NCBI GenBank assembly: GCA_023387135.1
Contig: JAEWIK010000193.1
Location: forward strand, 1 to 6,876
Reading direction: 5' to 3'
Length of the DNA: 6,876 nt
Source of the DNA: Actinomycetes bacterium
Lineage (GTDB): Bacteria > Actinomycetota > Actinomycetes > Propionibacteriales > Propionibacteriaceae
Shown: one piece after another, positions 1 through 4,976 of the stretch
How the letters are laid out: each line of letters begins with the position of its first letter
Numbering within the stretch: the first letter of the stretch is position 1
Translations under genes and position numbers: made by a program
The notes under the pieces: model-generated
Database searches by the model: none
Told to the model about the DNA's origin: nothing
Seen by the model: only the letters and a program-made list of their open reading frames with translations

Positions 1-1
1 C

Positions 2-169
2 TGGGACGTGGTGAGGGCTGCTGTCCAGAGCGGCGAGCTGAAGACCGGCGAGGACTGGAGCGTCACCGTCGACGATCGCGCCGGGCGGGGCGTCCCCAGG
101 ATGCACTTCACCTTCGGCCTGGTGACCAGGGTCACCGACCTGGCGGGGCACGAGGTCACTGCCGACTGA
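2..169 (+). CDS. 3' end of an unrecognised protein (55 residues visible)
   Basis: This frame is open from the left edge to a TGA at 167-169, and the gene starts outside the window. The visible C-terminus begins WDVVRAAVQSGELKTGEDW and ends LAGHEVTAD. It is soluble in character, has no membrane segment, and alternates charged and hydrophobic residues in a way that suggests a small beta-rich domain. I do not recognise the family. Codon use is G/C-rich at third positions, as in the neighbouring genes, which supports real coding. Its last 14 bp overlap the end of the convergent methyltransferase gene, so no separate terminator lies between the two. There is no basis for assigning a function. Confidence 0.6.
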   Translation, partial: WDVVRAAVQSGELKTGEDWSVTVDDRAGRGVPRMHFTFGLVTRVTDLAGHEVTAD

Positions 170-1247
170 CGGCGCGCTCCCCCGCGCCGGCGGCGGCCGC
201 GGCACCGCCGCTCGCGTCGAGCCGAGCCAGGACCTCCTCGGGCGCGCTGACGAGCAGGTACTCGGTGTTCGTGGAGTGGCCGACGTTCCCGACCTTGACG
301 CCGTTCGGCGAATAGATGCCGATGACCGAGCCGATGTACCGGCGCGTGTCGTACGCGAGCACCTCGACCGGATGGCCCCTGGCGGCCAGCATGTCCTGCA
401 ACGCCTCGATCGGCAGGTGGCCCTCGTTGCTGAACGACACGACGACGACGTCGGCACGCACGCCGTCGATCACCTCGGCGAGCGCGTCAGGCATGCGGCG
501 CTTGGAGTTGAAGTCGCTCTTGGTGGCCGCGTCGCGGGCGTCCACCCGTTTGCAGGCGACCCCGTAGTAGTCGGGCGCGTCCCACCTGACGAGGGTCTCC
601 CAGACGTGGTAGTTCGTGAAGTAGCGGTGCTGGTTGTAGGGAGGGTCGAGGTACGCCAGGCCCACGGCCGGCAGCTGGCGGACCGCCGCCCTCGCGTCGT
701 GCCGGATCGCGCGCCCCGTCCCCGGGGTGAGGACCGGCTGACGCAGCCGCAGCGGGCGCAGCGCGCGTGGCGCCCACTCCTTCAGGTAGGCCATCTGCAG
801 CCCGACCGTGGAGTCGACGGCGTCGGCGGCCTCCAGCAGCGACGTCAGCAGGATCGGACGCAGCGGCCCGTCGGGGTAGAACTCGTCGATGCCGTCGCGG
901 ATGGCGTCGATCCGCAGAGCGTTGTCGGGATGGAAGTAGCGCGCCTTCTCGGCGAACACCTCGGTCACATAGCCCCGTTTGCCGGGCAGCGCCGAGAGCC
1001 GTCCGAGCGCCTCGGCGACCGCCTCCTGGTCGATGTCGGCGGCGTCGGTCACCACGTAACACTGGGCGAGGACTTCGGAGTACGCGGCGGTGTCGACCGC
1101 CGTGGTGAACACGCCTCGCCGGCAGAACTCCTGGGCGACCCTCGTCGTCCCGGTGAAGAGGTCGAGGGCCGTCGTGGCGCCGCAGTCGCTGACCAGCGCG
1201 CCCAGCTCGCCGACCAGCCGGCGCTTCGACCCGAGGTACTTGATCAC
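156..1247 (-). CDS. D12-class adenine-specific DNA methyltransferase (N6-adenine)
   Basis: Predicted to transfer a methyl group from S-adenosylmethionine to the N6 of adenine in a specific DNA site. The 363-residue product opens with KYLGSKRR (residues 3-10), the N-terminal AdoMet-contact motif of Dam/D12 enzymes. The glycine-rich AdoMet motif DLFTGTTR follows at 29-36, and the catalytic DPPY is at 201-204 inside AYLDPPYNQHRYF. SFSNEGHLP (271-279) and YIGSVIGIYSPNG (304-316) are typical downstream conserved blocks. The order motif X, motif I, target-recognition region, motif IV is the alpha-group arrangement. The start is a GTG (1245-1247), chosen because the KYLGSKR motif conventionally lies right at the N-terminus. 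No Shine-Dalgarno is seen before it, so a leaderless mRNA is possible. The last 16 residues or so are an Ala/Gly-rich tail outside the domain. No restriction endonuclease or specificity subunit is visible nearby, so it may be an orphan methylase. Recognition sequence unknown. Confidence 0.92.
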   Translation of the reverse strand: MIKYLGSKRRLVGELGALVSDCGATTALDLFTGTTRVAQEFCRRGVFTTAVDTAAYSEVLAQCYVVTDAADIDQEAVAEALGRLSALPGKRGYVTEVFAEKARYFHPDNALRIDAIRDGIDEFYPDGPLRPILLTSLLEAADAVDSTVGLQMAYLKEWAPRALRPLRLRQPVLTPGTGRAIRHDARAAVRQLPAVGLAYLDPPYNQHRYFTNYHVWETLVRWDAPDYYGVACKRVDARDAATKSDFNSKRRMPDALAEVIDGVRADVVVVSFSNEGHLPIEALQDMLAARGHPVEVLAYDTRRYIGSVIGIYSPNGVKVGNVGHSTNTEYLLVSAPEEVLARLDASGGAAAAAGAGERAVSRQ

Positions 1248-1409
1248 GTGACCGGGGCGGACGGGTAGGGCGTCGTGGCGTGCGGCGCGTGCATGGCTCC
1301 CTCGGCTGGGTCGGGTGCAACGAGCTTACCGATGGACAATTGCCACCCCGCCGCGTGACACACGCCCACAGCTTTTGGCTTTCCTCGCCCCCTCGGTCAT
1401 GATGAAACG
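1248..1409. other. Divergent intergenic spacer, methyltransferase / Nudix gene
   Basis: This 162-bp spacer must hold the 5' signals of both divergent genes. The part nearest the Nudix gene is AT-richer than the flanking coding DNA. I see TTGCCA at 1340-1345 and, on the minus strand, TAAGCT at about 1322-1327, but neither has a convincing partner hexamer at 16-18 bp, so I do not call promoters. The methyltransferase GTG lies inside the 8-bp palindrome TCACGTGA (1244-1251). Neither gene has a purine-rich ribosome binding site. Confidence 0.5.
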
Positions 1410-2123
1410 ATGCGGATAGTCGGTGTTGAGGTGGCTGGCGGGACACCCGTCTTCAGCCGCGTCCTCGCCCACGGCGCCGATCCGCACAGGCTCGCCTGGG
1501 AGCGCGGTTACAGGATCGTGAGGCCGCTGTCGGTGGCCGGCACGTCCCCCGACCTCACGCTCACCGTGCAGCTGGCCCGCCACGGACGGCGGGTCAACCG
1601 CCACGGCTTCAGCCGCGGCAGGGGCATCGACCCCGGCCTCGTGCTCACCGAGGACGTCGTCCCTGTGGTCAGGCAGCGGCTGGCCGCGTACTCGATCACG
1701 CTGTCGCCGCGTGGCCTGCTGGCCACCGAGTTCTCCGACAAGACGGCGGTCCCCGGGCTCTGGGGGCTTCCCGGCGGCGGCATCGTCGACGGTGAAAGCC
1801 CTGCCCAGGCAGTCATGCGCGAGGTGGCCGAGGAGACCGGCCAGCGGCTCGAGATCTCCCAACTGCTCGACCTGCAGACCGACCACTGGATCGGACGGGC
1901 GCCGTCCGGCGTCATCGAGGACTTCCACGCCGTGAGGATCATCTTCGCCGGACGCTGCCCCAACCCGGGAGACCCTGTCGTCCATGACTCGGGGGGCACG
2001 ACCGCGGCGGCGGCCTGGATCCCGCTCGAGCGCTGGCAGTCGACGCCGTGGGCGGCGAGCACGCGCGTCCTGCTGGAACGCCACGTCGACATCCTCGTCA
2101 ACGCGTGGCGCCGCGCGGGCTGA
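1410..2123 (+). CDS. Nudix hydrolase
   Basis: Predicted to hydrolyse a nucleoside diphosphate linked to another moiety, using Mg2+ or a similar divalent metal. It has 237 residues. The Nudix box GX5EX7REUXEEXGU is intact at residues 123-145: G123, E129, R137 E138, E141 E142 and G144. The last position is Gln instead of the usual aliphatic residue. The box sits in a beta strand-box arrangement (AYSITLSPRGLL at 93-104, VPGLWGLPGGG at 114-124). About 90 residues precede the Nudix fold (for example ADPHRLAWERGYRIVRPL, 23-40). This extra N-terminal region is not one I can name. ATG 1410 is the first in-frame ATG and no strong ribosome binding site precedes it, so the start is moderately uncertain; the 23-40 segment looks like real protein, which argues against a much later start. 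The substrate cannot be predicted, and candidates include oxidised nucleotides, ADP-ribose and dinucleotide polyphosphates. Confidence 0.9.
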   Translation: MRIVGVEVAGGTPVFSRVLAHGADPHRLAWERGYRIVRPLSVAGTSPDLTLTVQLARHGRRVNRHGFSRGRGIDPGLVLTEDVVPVVRQRLAAYSITLSPRGLLATEFSDKTAVPGLWGLPGGGIVDGESPAQAVMREVAEETGQRLEISQLLDLQTDHWIGRAPSGVIEDFHAVRIIFAGRCPNPGDPVVHDSGGTTAAAAWIPLERWQSTPWAASTRVLLERHVDILVNAWRRAG

Positions 2124-2130
2124 CGCCCGC
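2115..2130 (+). terminator. Small hairpin across the Nudix stop codon
   Basis: GCGGGC (2115-2120) and GCCCGC (2125-2130) form a perfect 6-bp stem with the loop TGAC, which contains the TGA stop codon (2121-2123). TTCCCT follows. The tail is too short in T to call a classical intrinsic terminator, but the stem could add to termination or stabilise the mRNA 3' end together with the larger hairpin at 2150-2194. Confidence 0.4.
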
Positions 2131-2149
2131 TTCCCTGAGAACGCAGAGC

Positions 2150-2194
2150 GGGCCCGCCGGGGCCGGGAGCTGAGTGCCCCGGCCCGACGGGCCC
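2150..2194. terminator. Long GC-rich hairpin between convergent genes, likely bidirectional terminator
   Basis: The arms begin with GGGCCCGCCGGGG on the left and end with CCGGCCCGACGGGCCC on the right. The outer 7 bp (GGGCCCG with CGGGCCC) pair perfectly. After one C/A mismatch the inner CGGG and CCGGG blocks pair with a one-base bulge, leaving a short loop around GAGCTGAGT. It lies in the 83-bp gap between the Nudix stop (2123) and the Bax inhibitor-1 stop (2207), and its symmetry lets it fold in either transcript. It has no long T-run, as is usual for actinobacterial intrinsic terminators. Confidence 0.7.
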
Positions 2195-2206
2195 GATCGT
2201 CGTCGG

Positions 2207-3034
2207 TCAGCGCCTGAAGTAGGACAGGATGCGCAGGATCTCGGTGTACAGCCAGACCATCGTGACCGTCAGACCGAAGGCGCCACGCCACGACTCGCTC
2301 GCCGGAGCGCGGACCGCGATCCCCTGCTCGATGTAGTCGAAGTCGAGGATGAGGTTCATCACAGCCAGGCCCACGCCGATGGCCGAGGCGAGCAGCGCGA
2401 TCATGCTCACCTGGCCGGTGATCGAGATGATCCCGAGGTTGATGCCGAAGAACGAGAGAACAAGGTTGAGCAGCAGCACGCCGGCGTAGGCCATGGTGCC
2501 GATGATGACCATCTTGCGGAACTGGCTGGTGACCCTGATGCGGAACGCCTTGTAGGCGGCGAGCGTGATGCCTGCGGCGACGAAGGTGCCGAGGACGGCA
2601 GGGGTGACGATGCCCGGGTAGATGGTCTCGAACACCAGGCTCAGGGCACCGATGAAGACACCCTCGATCAGCGAGTAGGCGAGCACGAAGGCTGGGCTGA
2701 TCTTCCGCCTGAACGACACCAGCAGGACGACGCCGAAGGCGACGAGGCCGCCGACGATCATGGCGGGCTGGACGAACTGCCACGGCATGAAGAGGAACGT
2801 CAGCGCGGCCGACAACACGAGCACGCCCATCGTGACGGCGGTCTTCGTGATGACGTCGTCGATGGTCATGACTCCCTGCGGCTGCGAGAGCTGCGGCTGG
2901 GCGTACGGGTCCTGAACGGGTTGGCCGTAGGGCTCCTGGGCGTAGCCGTACTGACCTGGCTGCTGCGGGCCCTGCGCGAACTGGGGCTGGGCCCAGGCGT
3001 CGGGCTTGGAGAGAACCGGGTTGGTGCTGCGCAT
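2207..3034 (-). CDS. Bax inhibitor-1/YccA family membrane protein
   Basis: A 275-residue polytopic membrane protein of the Bax inhibitor-1/TMBIM superfamily. In other bacteria this family includes the pH-sensitive calcium-leak protein YetJ and the FtsH-associated YccA; the role in actinomycetes is not settled. Residues 12-53 are a cytosolic tail rich in Gln, Pro and Tyr, with YGQP/YAQP-like repeats. Seven hydrophobic segments follow at about 64-83, 89-107, 113-133, 143-162, 175-197, 206-229 and 251-270, ending in the basic SYFRR. LILDFDYIEQG (228-238) carries the paired acidic residues D231 and D233 at the end of segment 6, and E265 lies in segment 7, where family members keep acidic residues thought to gate ion flow. 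The open frame extends 44 codons further upstream, but ATG 3032-3034 has a full AGGAGG before it and starts the Q/P tail directly, so it is chosen. It converges on the Nudix gene. Confidence 0.93.
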   Translation of the reverse strand: MRSTNPVLSKPDAWAQPQFAQGPQQPGQYGYAQEPYGQPVQDPYAQPQLSQPQGVMTIDDVITKTAVTMGVLVLSAALTFLFMPWQFVQPAMIVGGLVAFGVVLLVSFRRKISPAFVLAYSLIEGVFIGALSLVFETIYPGIVTPAVLGTFVAAGITLAAYKAFRIRVTSQFRKMVIIGTMAYAGVLLLNLVLSFFGINLGIISITGQVSMIALLASAIGVGLAVMNLILDFDYIEQGIAVRAPASESWRGAFGLTVTMVWLYTEILRILSYFRR

Positions 3035-3197
3035 CGTGCTTGTTTCCTCCTGCTTGGTGGGCGGTGACGTGCACCGTCGCCTTCCATGGTACGGATCGAT
3101 TCCATGCCCACGCTGTGACAAGGTCTGCCGCCGGTCGCTTCCGCGCAGGGCGAACGTTGGGGCCACCCTCGCGACCCGCCGCCGGCCGGACGCCTCG
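3035..3197. other. Spacer upstream of the Bax inhibitor-1 gene
   Basis: This 163-bp gap lies between the end of the DUF2500-like gene and the start of the Bax inhibitor-1 gene, both on the minus strand. It is long enough for a separate promoter. A minus-strand TTGTCA (3116-3121) resembles a -35 element. The only TANNNT-type hexamer downstream is TACCAT (3086-3091), 24 bp away, which is too far for a standard promoter. I see no clear terminator for the small gene. Confidence 0.4.
3046..3051 (-). promoter_or_regulatory. Ribosome binding site deciding the Bax inhibitor-1 start
   Basis: On the minus strand the hexamer AGGAGG, followed by AAA, lies 11 bases before ATG 3034. It is the strongest Shine-Dalgarno in the window and rules against the upstream start at 3166, which would add an arginine-rich 44-residue extension not expected in this family. 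Confidence 0.85.
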
Positions 3198-3551
3198 TCA
3201 GCGCAGGATCTCGCGCGCGAACCCGAGGTAGCGAGGCCCCTGCCAGTCCAGCGTCCCCTGGTCGCCGACGGTGATCACGCCGGACTCAGGCCCCGACATC
3301 ATGAGTTCGAGGCGCTGCCCGTCGGGGAACTGGAACGTGGCGTAGTAACGCTGGCCGGGCTCGCCGCGGCCGCTGCCGAGCATCTCGGTCCGCTTGTTGA
3401 TGACGGTGGCCTCGGCCTGCAGGCGGGGCGCTTTGACCACTCGCCTGGCCCGCCGCATCGCCCCGACGAGAGCCCGGGCGGCGACCGCCATCACCACGAT
3501 CGCCATCACCGCCAGGACGATCAGCACGCCCCCGAAACCCATCATTCCCAC
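3198..3551 (-). CDS. Small single-helix membrane protein, DUF2500-like
   Basis: The product has 117 residues. Residues 7-25 form one hydrophobic helix with a short N-terminus before it and a strongly basic stretch after it (MRRARRVVK, 32-40), which by the positive-inside rule puts the rest in the cytoplasm. The soluble part has AEATVINKRTEM (46-57), RYYATFQFPDGQRLEL (68-83) and GTLDWQGPRYLGFAREI (99-115). This matches what I recall of DUF2500: a V.NKRTE strand, a Y..TF...G.R.EL hairpin and a C-terminal G.L..QG.R.LGF signature. The assignment is from memory and has not been searched. No biochemical function is known for that family. The GTG at 3549-3551 is the longest start; ATG codons at residues 3 and 4 are equally possible, and none has a good ribosome binding site. 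The gene lies 163 bp upstream of the Bax inhibitor-1 gene and may be cotranscribed with it. Confidence 0.8.
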   Translation of the reverse strand: MGMMGFGGVLIVLAVMAIVVMAVAARALVGAMRRARRVVKAPRLQAEATVINKRTEMLGSGRGEPGQRYYATFQFPDGQRLELMMSGPESGVITVGDQGTLDWQGPRYLGFAREILR

Positions 3552-3772
3552 TGGCTCAGGCTATCCAACCCGCCCACACACCGGCCGTCGCGCTGCCGAA
3601 GACCACCGCACGTGCCTCTCCCTGCACAACAGTCACCTGCCGTCCAGGTACGTAGGAAGGGTCGTCAGCGCTACAGCGGCGCGTGCACCGAGCACCGAAT
3701 CTGCGCACGGTTCGGCTCCAGACAACGTAATTCACGCCGTCGGCGGCCCGAGCCCACCGAGCGCCTCCGAGA

Positions 3773-3816
3773 ATGTTCCGGTCGCCAGCCCCCCGGGGCG
3801 CTGGTGTTCGGAACGT
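3773..3816. repeat. 44-bp imperfect palindrome with no spacer, candidate operator or RNA hairpin
   Basis: The left arm 3773-3794 runs from ATGTTCCGG through CCAGC to CCCC. The right arm 3795-3816 runs from GGGG through GCTGG to TTCGGAACGT. Seventeen of 22 positions pair as Watson-Crick, with the dyad axis at CCCC|GGGG. Three of the five mismatches would be G-U pairs in plus-strand RNA. The right arm also holds a 9-bp sub-palindrome, GTTCGGAAC (3806-3814). It ends 79 bp before the first CPBP start codon. It could be a regulator binding site, a leader hairpin, or a remnant terminator. No T-run follows it. Confidence 0.6.
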
Positions 3817-3881
3817 CACCACACAGCGGTCCGACCGGGGCGCAGCACCGTCGCTCGCCCCTCCGGCCGGCCGCCTGGTCG

Positions 3882-3887
3882 AAGGAG
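3882..3887 (+). promoter_or_regulatory. Ribosome binding site of CPBP protease A
   Basis: AAGGAG lies 8 bases before ATG 3896. It selects this start over the in-frame ATG at 3773, which would add 41 residues encoded by the palindrome region. The chosen start also aligns with the start of the second CPBP copy (MSESDV against MAENDV). Confidence 0.85.
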
Positions 3888-3895
3888 CCACCGGA

Positions 3896-4900
3896 ATGTC
3901 AGAGAGTGATGTGACGCCCGTCCCCGCCGAGGGACGGCCTGCGCCCACGCCCCCAGCCACCAGAGTCGTCCTGCCCGACGTCGAGCGGGAGTACCACCAG
4001 TTCTACAGGACGCCCTACTTCCGCTGGTGGCGGCCGCTTCTCGCCCTCGTCATGGTCTTTGTCACCTGTTTCGTCGCCTCTGGGGTGATCCCGTTGGGCG
4101 GCCTTGCGGTGACAGGCGAACTCGATCTCGAGGAACTGAGTCAGGGTCGGCTCGACATGAACACACCCACGATGTTCCTGCTCAACAACCTCGGGATCAT
4201 CGCGTTCATCCCGCTCGCCTGGGCCGCGCACCGGGCCGTCTTCGGGCAGAGGATCGGGTGGCTCTCTTCGGTGGCAGGACGGTTCCGCTGGCACGCCTTC
4301 TGGCGTTTCGTCGGGTTGTCCGCGGCGATTCTGGTCGTGATGTTCGCGATCCGGATCGTGGCTGAGGGCGGGCTCCCGGAACTGAAGATCCTGCCCGAGA
4401 CCTGGTTCCTGCTCGCCGCCGTGCTGCTCACCACTCCGCTTCAGTGTGCAGGAGAAGAGTTCGCCTTCCGAGGGCTCGGCATGCGCGCCATAGCCTCCTG
4501 GTTCCCGTCGAGCCGGGTCGGGCTGATTGTCGCCGCCGTCGTCACAACGGGGGTCTTCATGCTGTTCCACGGCGCAGGAGATGCCTGGCTCAATGCCGAC
4601 TACGCCGTCTTCGGCTTGTGTACTGCCGTCCTCGTATGGCGCACCGGCGGCCTCGAAGGCGCGATCGCCCTCCACATCGCGAACAACTTCCTCGCCCTCA
4701 TCCTCCTGCCCTTCATCGGGACGTCCGGGCTCTTCGACAGGCAGGCCGGCGTGGGAAGCCCCTGGCAGCTGCTCAACATGGCGGCCCTGGTCGGTGCCAC
4801 AGCGCTGATCCTGTGGCAGGCCAAGCGGCTCGGCCTGCAGTCGCGGTCGGCCCCGGCTGCGCCCACCGCCGCCGTGACCGGCGACGTCGCCCCCGCCTGA
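3896..4900 (+). CDS. CPBP family intramembrane glutamic endopeptidase, copy A
   Basis: A 334-residue membrane protease of the CPBP (CAAX protease and bacteriocin-processing, Pfam Abi) family, related to Rce1. Family members cut peptides within or next to the membrane; bacterial members have been tied to bacteriocin maturation or self-immunity and to processing of membrane-anchored proteins. Catalytic motifs are complete: EEFAFR at 187-192 (EExxxR), FMLFH at 221-225 (FxxxH) and HIANN at 260-264 (HxxxN). About eight hydrophobic segments lie near 47-70, 93-115, 137-156, 168-184, 207-225, 234-248, 253-274 and 291-307. The N-terminus is a Pro-rich, hydrophilic tail (1-30), followed by EYHQFYRTPYFRWWRPL (32-48), an aromatic/basic juxtamembrane patch shared with the two downstream copies. 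The C-terminus is an Ala/Pro-rich tail. First gene of a probable three-gene operon. The physiological substrate is not evident. Confidence 0.93.
   Translation: MSESDVTPVPAEGRPAPTPPATRVVLPDVEREYHQFYRTPYFRWWRPLLALVMVFVTCFVASGVIPLGGLAVTGELDLEELSQGRLDMNTPTMFLLNNLGIIAFIPLAWAAHRAVFGQRIGWLSSVAGRFRWHAFWRFVGLSAAILVVMFAIRIVAEGGLPELKILPETWFLLAAVLLTTPLQCAGEEFAFRGLGMRAIASWFPSSRVGLIVAAVVTTGVFMLFHGAGDAWLNADYAVFGLCTAVLVWRTGGLEGAIALHIANNFLALILLPFIGTSGLFDRQAGVGSPWQLLNMAALVGATALILWQAKRLGLQSRSAPAAPTAAVTGDVAPA
4805..4838 (+). repeat. 34-bp exact direct repeat, unit 1 (in CPBP copy A)
   Basis: This block, from CTGATCCTGTGG to CTCGGCCTGC, is identical to 5871-5904 in copy B and encodes LILWQAKRLGL near the C-terminus. 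Synonymous positions are identical throughout, unlike most of the gene pair, which suggests recent sequence exchange or strong constraint. The window ends before the matching stretch of copy C is complete. Confidence 0.85.
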
Positions 4901-4917
4901 CGAGACCGGGCTCGTCA
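4898..4917 (+). repeat. Hairpin spanning the stop codon of CPBP copy A
   Basis: TGACGAG (4898-4904) and CTCGTCA (4911-4917) form a perfect 7-bp stem with the loop ACCGGG. The stem begins with the TGA stop codon itself. No T-run follows. In a polycistronic mRNA it could act as a weak terminator or processing and stability element that lowers expression of the downstream copies relative to A; this is inference. Confidence 0.5.
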
Positions 4918-4957
4918 ACGACGGTCGTGCCCTCACTCACCGAGAGAGAACCCCAGC

Positions 4958-4964
4958 AGAGGAG
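4958..4964 (+). promoter_or_regulatory. Ribosome binding site of CPBP protease B
   Basis: AGAGGAG lies 12 bases before ATG 4977. The spacing is longer than ideal, but there is no better in-frame ATG or GTG, and ATG 4977 lines up residue for residue with the start of copy A. Confidence 0.7.
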
Positions 4965-4976
4965 TCACTGAGCACC

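Larger units (their letters stand above)
3552..3895. other. 344-bp divergent intergenic region upstream of the CPBP array
   Basis: This region separates the leftward DUF2500-like gene from the rightward CPBP genes and presumably carries the promoter for each. It is visibly less GC-biased than the coding DNA (for example the stretch around 3720-3735) and no frame shows the codon bias of the neighbours. It contains the 44-bp palindrome at 3773-3816 and the ribosome binding site of the first CPBP gene. I could not find a convincing -35/-10 pair; an isolated TAATTC at 3728-3733 lacks a -35 partner. A minus-strand open frame crosses the region (ending 3556) but is not considered real. Confidence 0.5.

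Noticed and set aside
2174..3067. Plus-strand open frame of 297 codons antisense to the Bax inhibitor-1 gene
   Set aside because: The composition is dominated by Asp, Glu, His, Arg and Gly, typical of the reverse complement of hydrophobic membrane codons. The true gene on the other strand has seven membrane segments and a strong ribosome binding site.
1326..3074. Minus-strand open frame of 582 codons
   Set aside because: It is out of frame with the Bax inhibitor-1 gene and antisense to the Nudix gene. The product is low-complexity and rich in Arg, Ala, Pro and His, as expected of alternate frames in high-GC coding DNA.
3086..3121. Promoter TTGTCA / TACCAT for the Bax inhibitor-1 gene
   Set aside because: The hexamers are 24 bp apart, outside the normal 16-19 bp spacing, so no promoter is called.
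3773..3895. Longer N-terminus for CPBP copy A from ATG 3773
   Set aside because: It would add 41 residues encoded by the palindrome region. AAGGAG sits at an ideal 8 bases before ATG 3896, and copy B begins at the equivalent place.
3006..3914. Plus-strand open frame of 302 codons across the DUF2500-like gene and the intergenic region
   Set aside because: It is Arg/Pro/His-rich, overlaps three better-supported elements and has no ribosome binding site or recognisable motif.
3556..3960. Minus-strand open frame of 134 codons filling the gap upstream of the DUF2500-like gene and ending 4 bp before its start
   Set aside because: Its third-position GC is clearly lower than in the neighbours, the product matches nothing I know, it starts inside CPBP copy A, and it would run through the palindrome. 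The position just ahead of a same-strand gene made it worth considering, but the codon use argues against it.
3899..4936. Minus-strand open frame of 345 codons antisense to CPBP copy A, with similar frames opposite B and C
   Set aside because: These frames mirror the three proteases because the proteases are homologous. The products are charged and low-complexity and have no domain signature.
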